This document shows, piece after piece, positions 8,059 through 16,717 of a DNA stretch of 64,000 nucleotides (positions are counted from its first letter, which is position 1; each line of letters opens with the position of its first letter). The DNA comes from Rhizobium sp. TH2. Lineage in GTDB: Bacteria; Pseudomonadota; Alphaproteobacteria; Rhizobiales; Rhizobiaceae. Where the stretch lies: NCBI RefSeq assembly GCF_024707525.1, contig NZ_CP062231.1, forward strand, positions 558,001 to 622,000, given 5' to 3'. The notes below the pieces were generated by a model. That model was not told where the DNA came from, ran no database searches, and saw nothing but the letters and a program-made list of their open reading frames with translations. The position numbers were made by a program, and so were the translations under genes.

Positions 8059-9048
8059 ATGCACGCCTGGATCAAGCGCCTTCTTTTACCGCTCTGCATG
8101 TTAATGGCGGTTTCGTCGCAAGCCTGGAGTGCCGATGATCTGAAGTCATGGAACGATGGGCCGAACAAGAAGTCCATTACCGATTTTGTTGAACGCGTCA
8201 CCAAAGACGGCTCGGCGGATTTCATCCCTGTCCCCGAACGCGTCGCCGTCTTTGACAATGACGGCACCCTCTGGGCGGAACAGCCGCTTTACTTTCAGCT
8301 TTTCTTCGCGCTCGATCGCGTCAAGGTGATGGCACCCGATCATCCTGAATGGAAAACGCAGGAGCCCTTCGCCTCGCTTCTGAAGGGCGACGTCAAAGGC
8401 GCGCTGTCAGGCGGCGAGAAGGCGATCATGGAAATCGTCATGGCCACTCACTCTGGCATGTCGAGCGATGAATTCGATGCGATCGTTCGCGATTGGGTAA
8501 AGACCGCCAAGCATCCGAAATCCGGCAAACACTATACCGAGATGGTCTATCAGCCGATGGTGGAGCTCTTGGGATATCTCCGGGCCAACGGCTTCAAGAC
8601 CTATATCGTCTCCGGTGGCGGCATCGATTTCATGCGGCCGTGGACAGAAGAAATTTATGGGGTCCCACCCGAACAGGTCGTCGGCAGCAGCGGCAAGATC
8701 GCGTTTGAAATGCTGGACGGGAAGGGTGTGATCATGCGCATTCCCGAGATCAATTTCATCGACGACAAGGCGGGCAAGCCCGTCGGCATCCACCAGCACA
8801 TCGGCCGCCGGCCCGTGATGGCGTTCGGCAATTCGGACGGCGACCTGCAGATGCTGCAATGGACCTGCACGCGGCAGGGCCCCAGCTTTTGTGCCTATGT
8901 TCACCATACCGATGCGAAGCGCGAATGGGCTTATGATCGGAACTCCTCCATCGGACGGCTGGCAAAGGGTCTGGACGAAGCCAAGGCCAGAAGCTGGACC
9001 CTTATCGACATGAAAGAAGATTGGAGTAAGGTGTTTGCATATGAGTGA
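8059..9048 (+). CDS. Exported HAD-superfamily hydrolase/phosphatase (329 aa)
   Basis: A Sec signal peptide (residues about 1-25, ending SSQAWSA) precedes a haloacid dehalogenase domain. Motif I is VAVFDNDGTLW (nucleophilic Asp), motif II is the Ser in TYIVSGGG, and motif IV is MAFGNSDGDLQML. The product is predicted to be a periplasmic phosphatase or phosphotransferase; the substrate is unknown. The ATG at 8059 has GGAG 9 nt upstream. It is the first intact gene of an operon with the formylglycine-generating enzyme and two outer-membrane proteins. Confidence 0.85.
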   Translation: MHAWIKRLLLPLCMLMAVSSQAWSADDLKSWNDGPNKKSITDFVERVTKDGSADFIPVPERVAVFDNDGTLWAEQPLYFQLFFALDRVKVMAPDHPEWKTQEPFASLLKGDVKGALSGGEKAIMEIVMATHSGMSSDEFDAIVRDWVKTAKHPKSGKHYTEMVYQPMVELLGYLRANGFKTYIVSGGGIDFMRPWTEEIYGVPPEQVVGSSGKIAFEMLDGKGVIMRIPEINFIDDKAGKPVGIHQHIGRRPVMAFGNSDGDLQMLQWTCTRQGPSFCAYVHHTDAKREWAYDRNSSIGRLAKGLDEAKARSWTLIDMKEDWSKVFAYE

Positions 9049-9078
9049 TTCATCTGGAGGTAGAAGGTAGGATCATCC

Positions 9079-10059
9079 ATGATGGAAAAACAGGCCACGC
9101 ACGTACTCGCCAGCAATCGAATGACGTGGATTCCAGGCGGGACCTTTCTGATGGGATCGGACAGCCACTATCCCGAGGAAGCACCTGCGCATAAGGTGCG
9201 TGTCGATGGGTTCTGGATCGATGTGTGCGCCGTCACGAACCGGGAATTCGCCACCTTTGTCGATGCGACGGGCTATGTCACGGTAGCGGAGCGTCCGGTC
9301 AATCCCGCGGACTATCCTGGCGCCATTCCCGGAATGCTCGGTCCTTCATCGGTTGTGTTCATCAAGCCGAAGCCGCCGGTTGACCTCTCCAATCGCTATA
9401 ACTGGTGGAAATATGTCAGCGGGGCAAACTGGCGGCATCCCAGAGGGCCGGCAAGCTCGATCAAGGGCCTCATGGACCATCCCGTGGTCCATGTCGCTTT
9501 CGCCGACGCCGAAGCTTACGCCGCATGGGCCGACAAGGAATTGCCGACCGAAGCGGAGTGGGAATTCGCCGCCCGGGGCGGGCTGGAGGCCTCGGAATAT
9601 GTCTGGGGCGACGAGATGACACCCGGCGGGCACCACATGGCAAATACGTGGCAGGGGCAGTTTCCCATACAAAATAGCCGGGACGATGGCTTCGAGGGCA
9701 CCGCTCCTGTTGGGTCATTTCCCGCCAACGGCTATGGCCTGTTTGATATGGCCGGCAATGTCTGGGAATGGACGACCGACTGGTATCAGGAGCATGGCAA
9801 GATCGAAAGTCCTTGCTGCACGATTTCAAATCCGAGGGGCGCCAACCAGGCAGACAGCCTGGACCCCAGTCTGCCGGAAATTGCTATACCGCGAAAGGTG
9901 ATGAAGGGCGGTTCGCATCTTTGCGCGCCGAACTATTGCCGCCGCTACCGGCCCGCCGCCAGGATGGCACATCCTGCCGATACCGCGACCTGCCATCTGG
10001 GATTTCGCTGCATCGTTCGCGGGCAACAGCGACCACCAGTATCCAATCGGAAAATTTGA
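9079..10059 (+). CDS. Formylglycine-generating enzyme (SUMF1/FGE family, 326 aa)
   Basis: The family hallmarks run through the protein: WIPGGTFLMGSD at the N-terminus, TNREFATFVDATGY, LPTEAEWEFAARGG, GLFDMAGNVWEWTTDWY, and a C-terminal KGGSHLCAPNYCRRYRPAAR...LGFRC. The two cysteines of HLC-APNY-C correspond to the redox-active pair of true FGEs, so the protein should be catalytic and not merely an FGE-like lectin fold. FGE oxidises the sulfatase active-site Cys to formylglycine. There is no signal peptide, so maturation would be cytoplasmic, which suits the Tat-exported (folded) arylsulfatase encoded at 14350. Confidence 0.9.
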   Translation: MMEKQATHVLASNRMTWIPGGTFLMGSDSHYPEEAPAHKVRVDGFWIDVCAVTNREFATFVDATGYVTVAERPVNPADYPGAIPGMLGPSSVVFIKPKPPVDLSNRYNWWKYVSGANWRHPRGPASSIKGLMDHPVVHVAFADAEAYAAWADKELPTEAEWEFAARGGLEASEYVWGDEMTPGGHHMANTWQGQFPIQNSRDDGFEGTAPVGSFPANGYGLFDMAGNVWEWTTDWYQEHGKIESPCCTISNPRGANQADSLDPSLPEIAIPRKVMKGGSHLCAPNYCRRYRPAARMAHPADTATCHLGFRCIVRGQQRPPVSNRKI

Positions 10060-10060
10060 A

Positions 10061-10870
10061 ATGATGCGTCTCAAGAACGTATCGGCGGCCACGTTCATCG
10101 CGGCACTCTGCGTCATGACAGGCGCGGCGATAGCGCAAGAGGGCGACAACGAACTGGCCAAGAAGCTGAGCAACCCGATCGCATCACTGATCAGCGTGCC
10201 GCTACAGTTCAACTACGACCAGGGCTATGGTCCGAATGATGGGTTTCGTGCTTACCTCAACATACAGCCGGTAATCCCGATCTCGCTCAATGACGAGTGG
10301 AATGTCATTTCGCGTACCATTATTCCCGTGATCCAACAGAACGACATCGTTGGCCCATCGGGCACCCAGTTCGGCATGGGCGACATCACCCAAAGCTTCT
10401 TCTTCTCGCCGGCCCATCCCGGCCCGAGCGGCATCATCTGGGGCGTTGGCCCAGTCTTCCTGCTGCCCACTGCCACCGACGACATGCTGGGTTCGGAAAA
10501 GTTAGGCATCGGTCCGACAGCCGTTGTGCTCAAGCAGATGGGCGGCTGGACAGTCGGTGGTCTCGGAAACCACATCTGGTCGGTGGCGGGCGACGACTCG
10601 CGGCCGGACATCAGCTCGACCTTCCTGCAACCCTTCGTTTCCTACACGACCCCGACGGCATGGACGTTCTCGCTCAACACCGAAAGCACCTACAACTGGA
10701 AAAGCGATCAATGGTCCGTGCCGGTTAATCTCGTTGTCTCAAAGCTGGTCAAATTCGGCCACCAACCCGTCAGTCTGTTCGCTGGTGCTCGCTACTGGGC
10801 GGAAACGCCAGAAGGCGGACCGGAGGGCTTCGGCTTACGGGCCGGACTCACATTCCTGTTTCCCAAATAA
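10061..10870 (+). CDS. Outer-membrane channel-like protein (269 aa)
   Basis: A signal peptide (residues about 1-26, ending AAIAQ) is followed by an amphipathic beta-strand pattern typical of a small beta-barrel. It ends in a C-terminal aromatic strand (GLRAGLTFLFPK). Similar proteins are annotated as neutral-substrate or aromatic 'transporters' (Phenol_MetA_deg-like). The start lies 1 nt after the FGE stop. It probably carries sulfated substrate or product across the outer membrane; this is inferred from its position. Confidence 0.7.
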   Translation: MMRLKNVSAATFIAALCVMTGAAIAQEGDNELAKKLSNPIASLISVPLQFNYDQGYGPNDGFRAYLNIQPVIPISLNDEWNVISRTIIPVIQQNDIVGPSGTQFGMGDITQSFFFSPAHPGPSGIIWGVGPVFLLPTATDDMLGSEKLGIGPTAVVLKQMGGWTVGGLGNHIWSVAGDDSRPDISSTFLQPFVSYTTPTAWTFSLNTESTYNWKSDQWSVPVNLVVSKLVKFGHQPVSLFAGARYWAETPEGGPEGFGLRAGLTFLFPK

Positions 10871-10925
10871 GCCAAGGTCGTCACCGGCAGGGACGGCAGG
10901 CGCCTAAACCAAGAAGGACTGCGCA

Positions 10926-11717
10926 ATGACTAAATATCACAAACTGGGTCTGGCGGTGGCGATTACACTCCTCCTCGGCTCGTCAGCGCTTGCCGCCGAT
11001 GTCTCGCCGCTTGTCACGCCGCAACCGGCGCCTGAGGAAAGCCCGGACTGGTCATTCGCAGCGTCGCCGTATTTCTGGGGCGCGAGCATCTCTGGCAAGA
11101 CCTCGCAGTTCGGCGTACCGAAGACGATCAAGATCGATTCGAGCTTCGGGGACATTCTCGAAAACCTCGACTTCGCTTTCATGGCGGCGGCCGAGTTCCG
11201 CTATGAGCGCTTCAGCGTCATCGGCGATTTCATGTACACCAAGGTGTCGGACAATGCCGATACGCCCTTCGGAGTACTGGCGAAGCAAGTTGACGTCCAG
11301 TTCGAATCCGTCGCCGGATTGCTCGGCGTGGGCTACGCGGTCATCGACGGCCCGCAAGGACATCTCGATGTCGTCGGCGGTATCCGGGTGTGGTCGGTCG
11401 ATACGACGATATCCTTCAATGGCGGCTTCCTCGATGGGCGCGAAGTCGATGATGGCGCCACTTGGGTGGACGGCATGGCCGGTCTGCGCGGCAAATATAT
11501 GATCACGCCCGAGTGGTTCGTATCTGGCTGGGGCTTCGTCGGCACCGGCGGCGCCAAGATCGACTGGGATGTAGCCGCCAACATCGGTTACCAGTTCAAC
11601 GACACCTTCTCGGCGATCGCGGGTTATCGCGCGCTTGGCGTCAACTATCGTCACGATGGCTTCATCTTCGACACAGTGCAGCAAGGGCCGATCCTGGGCG
11701 TTACCGTGAAGTTTTGA
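10926..11717 (+). CDS. Outer-membrane beta-barrel protein (263 aa)
   Basis: A signal peptide (residues about 1-23, ending SSALA) precedes alternating strands with many Gly, Tyr and Trp residues (SPYFWGASISGKTSQFGV, FNDTFSAIAGYRALGVNY), ending in the typical C-terminal Phe (LGVTVKF). It resembles OmpW/porin-like barrels of rhizobia. It is the last gene of the HAD-FGE operon, 55 bp after the other barrel gene, with AAGAAGGA before its ATG. Confidence 0.75.
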   Translation: MTKYHKLGLAVAITLLLGSSALAADVSPLVTPQPAPEESPDWSFAASPYFWGASISGKTSQFGVPKTIKIDSSFGDILENLDFAFMAAAEFRYERFSVIGDFMYTKVSDNADTPFGVLAKQVDVQFESVAGLLGVGYAVIDGPQGHLDVVGGIRVWSVDTTISFNGGFLDGREVDDGATWVDGMAGLRGKYMITPEWFVSGWGFVGTGGAKIDWDVAANIGYQFNDTFSAIAGYRALGVNYRHDGFIFDTVQQGPILGVTVKF

Positions 11718-12060
11718 CCGGTCGTTTTCGCTACCGGCCCTCATGACGGACTGAGGACCAACAGTCTTGCTGACTTCTTGTGGCTTGCAATCAGTTTTCA
11801 CAGGCTGTTTGCCTGCCAGTGAACTCACGTGATGGGCATAGCTGTCCGCCAGATCTTGACGGCCACTGGAGCAGACGGGATCAGGCCTGTGGTTGTTCCG
11901 GCGGTACCGCTCCCGTAGTATGCGCTGTGATATGGCCCCCAAGCCGATCCTGCCGTCGGTCAGTCGCGAGCCCTCGCCCAAGGTGAATAGCGCAACGTGA
12001 CAGGGATGATCTGTAATTGTACTACGCGAATGCCTTTGGGCCGATTGGCACCATCGTTCT
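11718..12060. other. Convergent intergenic stretch without recognisable gene
   Basis: This 343-bp stretch lies between the stops of two convergent genes. I see no supported coding region. A TAGTACAAT string occurs on the minus strand near 12017-12025, but without the CTCCCT part of the shared motif, so I do not call it a promoter. Confidence 0.4.
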
Positions 12061-12858
12061 TCATGGTGCGGGCGCATCTTTCATCCAGCGTACTCCGTTG
12101 GAAAAATAGAGCCCACGCTCTGCACCGACGGCCATGTAGACTTTGTCTCGTCCTTCGAAGAACGCGGCAAATCCTCCGTTCAATCTTGTCAGGCAGCCGA
12201 GCGGCTTTCTCTTTCCGCCCGCCATTTTGTAGATGATAGCGACGTCAGACGTAACGGCCTGGATGATCTTTTCAGAGCGATCATAGGCGCCACAGGCTCC
12301 CGCCAAGCTTGGTTCGTCGAAAGCGGAAAAGAGGCTGGCGGCGGCCTTGGCGTCCGGCCACAGCGAAAGCGTGCCGACGAACCGGTGATCGAGCTTTGGA
12401 TCGCACAGGGCGGCAGTCTCCTCGATCTCATCGAGCGATCGACTTAGGAAGGTGATGGAGTAGTTTCGCGCGCCGAATTTTTCGAGCTCGTCCGTCAGTT
12501 CCTCGTATGTGCTGCGGCCGAGCCCGAAGGTCCGATCGAAATCGGCGTCATCAACTGCAAAAGCCCGCAGACCATGGTCGGCGTTGGAAAGAACAAACGT
12601 CTTCCGGACCTTCGACCGCACGACTTTGGCAAACCTCCGCCAGCAGGCCGCATGGCCCGTCCCGTCGTCGCATCTGCCAGGTCGATGCGACTGGCTGAGA
12701 GAACTTCCATCGCTCTGAAGCGCATTGATAAGGTCGGCTCGCGTAATCACCTCTTTGTCGAACGGCATGGCGGCCAAGTTGGCGCCGAGCTGTTCGATGA
12801 CCAGTCGAGTCTGGTTCGAAAAGCCCAACGAGATCAGCACAGATATGTCTTTGCCCAC
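12061..12858 (-). CDS. Hypothetical protein (265 aa)
   Basis: I do not recognise a family. The protein has no signal peptide or membrane segment. The C-terminal two thirds (FVLSNADHGLRAFAVDDADF..., FVGTLSLWPDAKAAASLFSAF, GLYFSNGVRWM) look like a normal soluble fold. A stretch near residues 50-75 (SHRPGRCDDGTGHAACWRRF) is Arg/Cys-rich and reads like an out-of-frame insert. An alternative frame over 12640-12720 reads EVLSASRIDLADATTG, so two compensating frameshifts are possible. It is transcribed leftward from the OmpA/Cys-rich pair. Confidence 0.5.
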   Translation of the reverse strand: MGKDISVLISLGFSNQTRLVIEQLGANLAAMPFDKEVITRADLINALQSDGSSLSQSHRPGRCDDGTGHAACWRRFAKVVRSKVRKTFVLSNADHGLRAFAVDDADFDRTFGLGRSTYEELTDELEKFGARNYSITFLSRSLDEIEETAALCDPKLDHRFVGTLSLWPDAKAAASLFSAFDEPSLAGACGAYDRSEKIIQAVTSDVAIIYKMAGGKRKPLGCLTRLNGGFAAFFEGRDKVYMAVGAERGLYFSNGVRWMKDAPAP

Positions 12859-13044
12859 TCTTCACCGTCCCTCGAAATGACATACGACACACTCATGCTG
12901 ACACTTCGACTGCATCCGCCGCACTCCGAAAGTTCCCCTGAACGCGTCCTTCCCATGCCTCCAGACTTTCATGCTTTACAGATAAGAAGCCATATCCGCG
13001 CTCGGCGCTGATCACGCCATAACTTCCACCGGTTAGGAAACAGC

Positions 13045-13638
13045 CTATTTCACAAGGCCAAGATTTATCAGTTGAACGCGTCTGTTAACGGCGTTCGCGG
13101 GATTGGCGGAGTCTATGGGCCATTCCTGCCCGACACCGATTGAATAGAGGCGATCCGGCGAGACTGCAAATGTGGTCGCCAGAACTTCCCGGATTGCGTC
13201 AGCGCGCTGTTGGCTGAGCTCGAGATTGTGCTTGGGATTGCCGGTAGAGCTTGTATGGCCAACCACAAGGAATTTGTATCGGAACAGATCGGGGTGATGC
13301 AGCGCATCCGCAATGAGCCCCAGCGCACGGTACGAATCTGGCTCTATCGCGATCGAATTGTTCTCGAAATTGATCTCCACCACCAATTGGGAGAGCTTCG
13401 CCAGCCTGCTCCAATCCGGTAGCTGAGTCACGCCATTCCCGACGTTTGCGTTTGCTTGCTCCATGAGCAACGCAATATCAACCTCGGGCGCGGCTGCATC
13501 CAGTCTACCAAGCGATGTTATCATTTGCTTGTGCGTGAGTTGTTGAGCTCCGACGTCGCCTACGTTGGCAAGAACGCCGAATCCGATCGTCGAAGCTAGC
13601 GCAAGCAAGAGATTGTTGGTTCTCGACCTGGTAGCCAT
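13045..13638 (-). CDS. OmpA-family peptidoglycan-associated protein (197 aa)
   Basis: A signal peptide (MATRSRTNNLLLALAS...VGA) and a helical linker are followed by an OmpA-like domain: VVEINFENNSIAIEPDSY, FLVVGHTSSTGNPKHNLELSQQRADAIREVL, and GVGQEWPIDSANPANAVNRRVQL with the peptidoglycan-contacting NRRV. I chose the ATG at 13638, one base after the upstream stop; an ATG at 13656 would overlap that gene. It should be periplasmic or outer-membrane bound and attach to the cell wall. Confidence 0.8.
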   Translation of the reverse strand: MATRSRTNNLLLALASTIGFGVLANVGDVGAQQLTHKQMITSLGRLDAAAPEVDIALLMEQANANVGNGVTQLPDWSRLAKLSQLVVEINFENNSIAIEPDSYRALGLIADALHHPDLFRYKFLVVGHTSSTGNPKHNLELSQQRADAIREVLATTFAVSPDRLYSIGVGQEWPIDSANPANAVNRRVQLINLGLVK

Positions 13639-13639
13639 C

Positions 13640-14065
13640 TTAGCGCCATCCCGCATCTGTGATCGCCTGATTGCATTCGTCGCTGATATGTTTGGTGCTC
13701 TTGATCAGGCACCTGAGAATGTTGCCGTCGCCGCGCATGCCCTTGCAGCGTTGTGCCATGGCGTGTCGGCATACCTTCGAATAGCCTTGCTGTGCCGCCT
13801 GCCGCTGCTCGATGGAAGCGATGACCGTTTCCAAGGTGGCGGTGCATGTCGCCGATACCTTCGAAGCCTTGGCTTCGAGACAGCCTTGGATGGCCCCATT
13901 GCCGAGGTTCAACCCTTTGCAGTGACGCTTGATATCGGCCCCGCATTCCTTGGCGAGCACAGTAATCGCGTCAGCGTAACTCAACGTTTCGGCTCGAGCT
14001 GAGCCGGCCAGACAGAGACAACCGATGAAGGTCATCAATAAGCAAAGGCTAGATCTGGTGCGCAT
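13640..14065 (-). CDS. Secreted cysteine-rich repeat protein (141 aa)
   Basis: Signal peptide MRTRSSLCLLMTFIGCLCLAG (cleavage near SARA), then two cysteine-rich repeats with regularly spaced Cys (CGADIKRHCKGL...CLEAKASKVSATC, and CRHAMAQRCKGMRGDGNILRCLIKSTKHISDEC). This spacing is typical of the GLG1/Cys_rich_FGFR repeat. The ATG at 14065 begins a normal signal peptide; the longer frame to 14098 adds 11 unlikely residues. It is translationally adjacent to the OmpA gene and divergent from the arylsulfatase. The function is unknown; disulfides would form in the periplasm. Confidence 0.75.
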   Translation of the reverse strand: MRTRSSLCLLMTFIGCLCLAGSARAETLSYADAITVLAKECGADIKRHCKGLNLGNGAIQGCLEAKASKVSATCTATLETVIASIEQRQAAQQGYSKVCRHAMAQRCKGMRGDGNILRCLIKSTKHISDECNQAITDAGWR

Positions 14066-14187
14066 ACTGAATCCCTTCTGAACGTCCGGCCCAGCCACTT
14101 GGCAAGTTGCCTATCAACGACGGTCTGAAGCATTTTTTTCCGATGACACGGCGCTTCCGGTTGATTTGCTATCAAGGATCTCCGCTC

Positions 14188-14212
14188 CGCAAGACTCCCT
14201 AAAGTACAATAG
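14188..14212 (+). promoter_or_regulatory. Shared promoter/operator motif, copy 2
   Basis: CGCAAGACTCCCT, AA, then AGTACAATAG, identical to copy 1 (7679-7703) except for the two central bases. It lies about 140 bp upstream of the arylsulfatase ATG and in the divergent region facing the Cys-rich/OmpA pair. It probably coordinates the sulfatase with its maturation enzyme. Confidence 0.6.
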
Positions 14213-14349
14213 CGCCGCAATAACACGAGCCTATATTGGTCCGGCAGACTCTTGATTGAAGCGCTCAACTTGCGACCCGCCAGATTGCGGCCGATCGCAC
14301 TTCATTTGTTCATTCAGATTGACCATTCAAGAAACGGGAAGGGACTGAA

Positions 14350-16062
14350 ATGTTGAAGGACACCGATCGACAAGATCCACCACGCAAAATCTCGAAAGTG
14401 GGGATTACCAGACGAAGCCTGCTTGCCTCCAGCGCGGCATTGTTGGCATCCGCCTCCCTGATGACGGGGTCAGCGGCAGCCCAGGCGTCATCCAAGCCCA
14501 ATATTCTCCTGATCGTCTCGGATGACACGGGCTATGGCGATCTCGGACCCTACGGCGGCGGAGTGGGGCGAGGAATGCCCACGCCCAATATCGACAAGAT
14601 GGCCGATGAGGGCATGACCTTCCATTCCTTTTATGCCCAGCCAAGCTGCACCCCCGGTCGTGCGGCGATGATCACTGGACGAATTCCCAATCGTAGCGGC
14701 ATGACCACCGTGGCGATGCAGGGCCAGGGTGGTGGCTTGCCGGCGGCCGAGTGGACGCTGGCGTCCGTTCTCAAGCGCGGTGGATACCAGACCTACTTCA
14801 CCGGAAAATGGCATCTCGGCGAGGCTGACTATGCGCTGCCGAATGCGCATGGCTTCGATGAAATGAAGTATGTCGGGCTCTATCACCTCAACGCCTATAC
14901 CTATGCCGACCCGACCTGGTTCCCGGACATGGACCCCAAAATGCGGGAGATGTTCCAGCGGGTGACGAAGGGTGCGCTGTCGGGGAAGGCCGGTGAAAAG
15001 GCCATCGAGGAATTCAAGATCAATGGCCAGTATGTGGATACGCCGGTCATCGACGGAAAGCCGGGTGTGGTCGGTATTCCGTTCTTCGACAATTACGTAG
15101 AGAAGGCGGCCATCGACTTCCTCGAGCAGGCGTCGAAGTCCGACAAGCCCTTCTTTATCGACGTCAACTTCATGAAGGTCCATCAGCCCAACATGCCGGC
15201 GCCTGAATTCGAGCACAAGTCGATGTCGAAGTCGAAATATGCCGACAGCGTCGTTGAACTCGATACCCGCATCGGCCGCATCCTCGATAAACTCCGCGAG
15301 ACCGGCCTCGATAAGAATACGCTGATCTTCTACACGACCGACAACGGCGCCTGGCAGGATGTCTATCCGGATGCCGGCTACACGCCGTTCCGGGGAACCA
15401 AGGGCACCGTGCGCGAAGGCGGCAACCGTGTGCCGGCAATCGCGATCTGGCCGGGCAAGATCAAGCCCGATACGAAGAACCATGATATCGTCGGCGGTCT
15501 CGACCTGATGGCCACCTTTGCCTCGGTTGCGGGCGTTCCGCTTCCGACCGAAGACCTTGAAGGCCAGCCGACCATGTTCGACAGCTACGACATGTCGCCG
15601 ATCCTGCTCGGTACCGGCAAGTCGGAGCGGACGTCGTGGTTCTATTTCACGGAGAATGAACTTTCGCCAGGTGCCGCACGTGTCGGCAACTACAAGGCCG
15701 TGTTCAACCTGCGTGGAGACGATGGTGCCAATACCGGAGGGCTTGCTGTCGATTCCAATCTCGGTTGGAAGGGACCCGCCAGTTATGTCGCCACCATACC
15801 GCAGGTCTTCGATCTCTGGCAGGATCCCCAGGAGCGGTATGACCTCTTCATGAACAACTTTACGGAGCGTACTTGGACGATGGTCACGATCAGTGCGGCC
15901 ATCAAGGAACTGATGATGACCTATATCAAATATCCGCCTCGTAAGCTGCAGAGTGAGGGCTATACCGGTCCGATCGAGATTTCGAAGTATCAGCAGTTCC
16001 AGTGGATGCGGGAGCAACTTGAAAAGAATGGCTTCAACATGCCGATGCCCACTGGCAACTGA
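14350..16062 (+). CDS. Tat-exported arylsulfatase, Cys-type (570 aa)
   Basis: The twin-arginine signal (ITRRSLLASSAALLASA..., mature part from about residue 46) precedes a type I sulfatase. The metal ligands are in NILLIVSDDTGYGDLG and FYTTDNGAWQD. The active-site signature SCTPGRAAM gives C-x-P-x-R with Cys100 and Arg104, the Cys to be oxidised to formylglycine. Further conserved parts are FTGKWHLGE and KVHQPNMPAPEF. The length is normal. It hydrolyses sulfate esters in the periplasm to release sulfate. The FGE gene sits 4.3 kb upstream under the same promoter motif. Confidence 0.92.
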   Translation: MLKDTDRQDPPRKISKVGITRRSLLASSAALLASASLMTGSAAAQASSKPNILLIVSDDTGYGDLGPYGGGVGRGMPTPNIDKMADEGMTFHSFYAQPSCTPGRAAMITGRIPNRSGMTTVAMQGQGGGLPAAEWTLASVLKRGGYQTYFTGKWHLGEADYALPNAHGFDEMKYVGLYHLNAYTYADPTWFPDMDPKMREMFQRVTKGALSGKAGEKAIEEFKINGQYVDTPVIDGKPGVVGIPFFDNYVEKAAIDFLEQASKSDKPFFIDVNFMKVHQPNMPAPEFEHKSMSKSKYADSVVELDTRIGRILDKLRETGLDKNTLIFYTTDNGAWQDVYPDAGYTPFRGTKGTVREGGNRVPAIAIWPGKIKPDTKNHDIVGGLDLMATFASVAGVPLPTEDLEGQPTMFDSYDMSPILLGTGKSERTSWFYFTENELSPGAARVGNYKAVFNLRGDDGANTGGLAVDSNLGWKGPASYVATIPQVFDLWQDPQERYDLFMNNFTERTWTMVTISAAIKELMMTYIKYPPRKLQSEGYTGPIEISKYQQFQWMREQLEKNGFNMPMPTGN

Positions 16063-16189
16063 CCAGGAATGTGAGGGGGTGACGATATCGTCGCCGCTTC
16101 GAACACAGATGGGCGCTGCGGGCGCCCCGCGAATACGCGGGCACCGCCCGCATGGGCCACTTCTCGTCTGTTCAAAGGAAGGCTGCACT

Positions 16190-16669
16190 ATGAGACATTT
16201 TTTCTATGCCGTGACGCTGTTCGCAGCTTCTCTTTTCGCGAGCGCCGACGCCCTCGCCGCAAAATCCGTCAATCTCGGCATGCTCGTCTGTGACATGTCG
16301 AAGGGCATCGGGCTGATTATCATCGAGAAGCAGAAGATGACCTGCGAGTTCCGTCCGGTTAGTGGACCGACGGAAAAGTATACCGGCAAGATCACCGATA
16401 TCGGAATTGAACTGGGGGAGGTCAAACAGGGCCACCTCGTCTGGGGCGTATTCGCGGCCGCTCTTCTCGACATGCAGCCAGGCGCATTGGCCGGTCACTA
16501 TGCGGGAGTCGATGCGAGCGCGGCATTGGGCGTCGGCGTCGGCGCCAACGCGCTTATCGGCGGTACTGGCAAAGGCTTCATTCTCCAGCCGCTATCGGTC
16601 GAGGGTCAGGTCGGAATCAATGTCGCGGCCGGAGTGCGCACTGTAAGTCTCGCGTTCGAACTCGACTGA
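16190..16669 (+). CDS. DUF992 family secreted protein (159 aa)
   Basis: A signal peptide (MRHFFYAVTLFAASLFASADALA) is followed by the DUF992 fold: NLGMLVCDMSKGIGLIIIEKQKMTCEF, YTGKITDIGIELGEVKQGHLVWGVFA, then Gly/Ala-rich GALAGHYAGVDASAALGVGVGANALIGG. The ATG at 16190 follows AAGGAAGG. DUF992 proteins are common periplasmic proteins of Rhizobiales with no known biochemical role. It follows the arylsulfatase, with GC-rich hairpins in the 127-bp gap. Confidence 0.85.
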   Translation: MRHFFYAVTLFAASLFASADALAAKSVNLGMLVCDMSKGIGLIIIEKQKMTCEFRPVSGPTEKYTGKITDIGIELGEVKQGHLVWGVFAAALLDMQPGALAGHYAGVDASAALGVGVGANALIGGTGKGFILQPLSVEGQVGINVAAGVRTVSLAFELD

Positions 16670-16717
16670 TAATGTTGGCCACCGGCCATCGACAGCGACG
16701 TTTACTGGAGGCTACCC

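Noticed and set aside
12000..12030. Third copy of the shared promoter motif on the minus strand (TAGTACAAT)
   Set aside because: Only nine bases match, the CAAGACTCCCT part is missing, and it points into the end of the outer-membrane gene.
11052..12077. Long minus-strand frame of 341 codons
   Set aside because: It mostly mirrors the outer-membrane protein gene on the plus strand. The sequence is Arg/His/Asp-rich without domain character, and the plus-strand gene has a signal peptide and ribosome site.
14488..16188. Minus-strand frame of 566 codons opposite the arylsulfatase
   Set aside because: Antisense shadow; the sulfatase signature lies on the plus strand.
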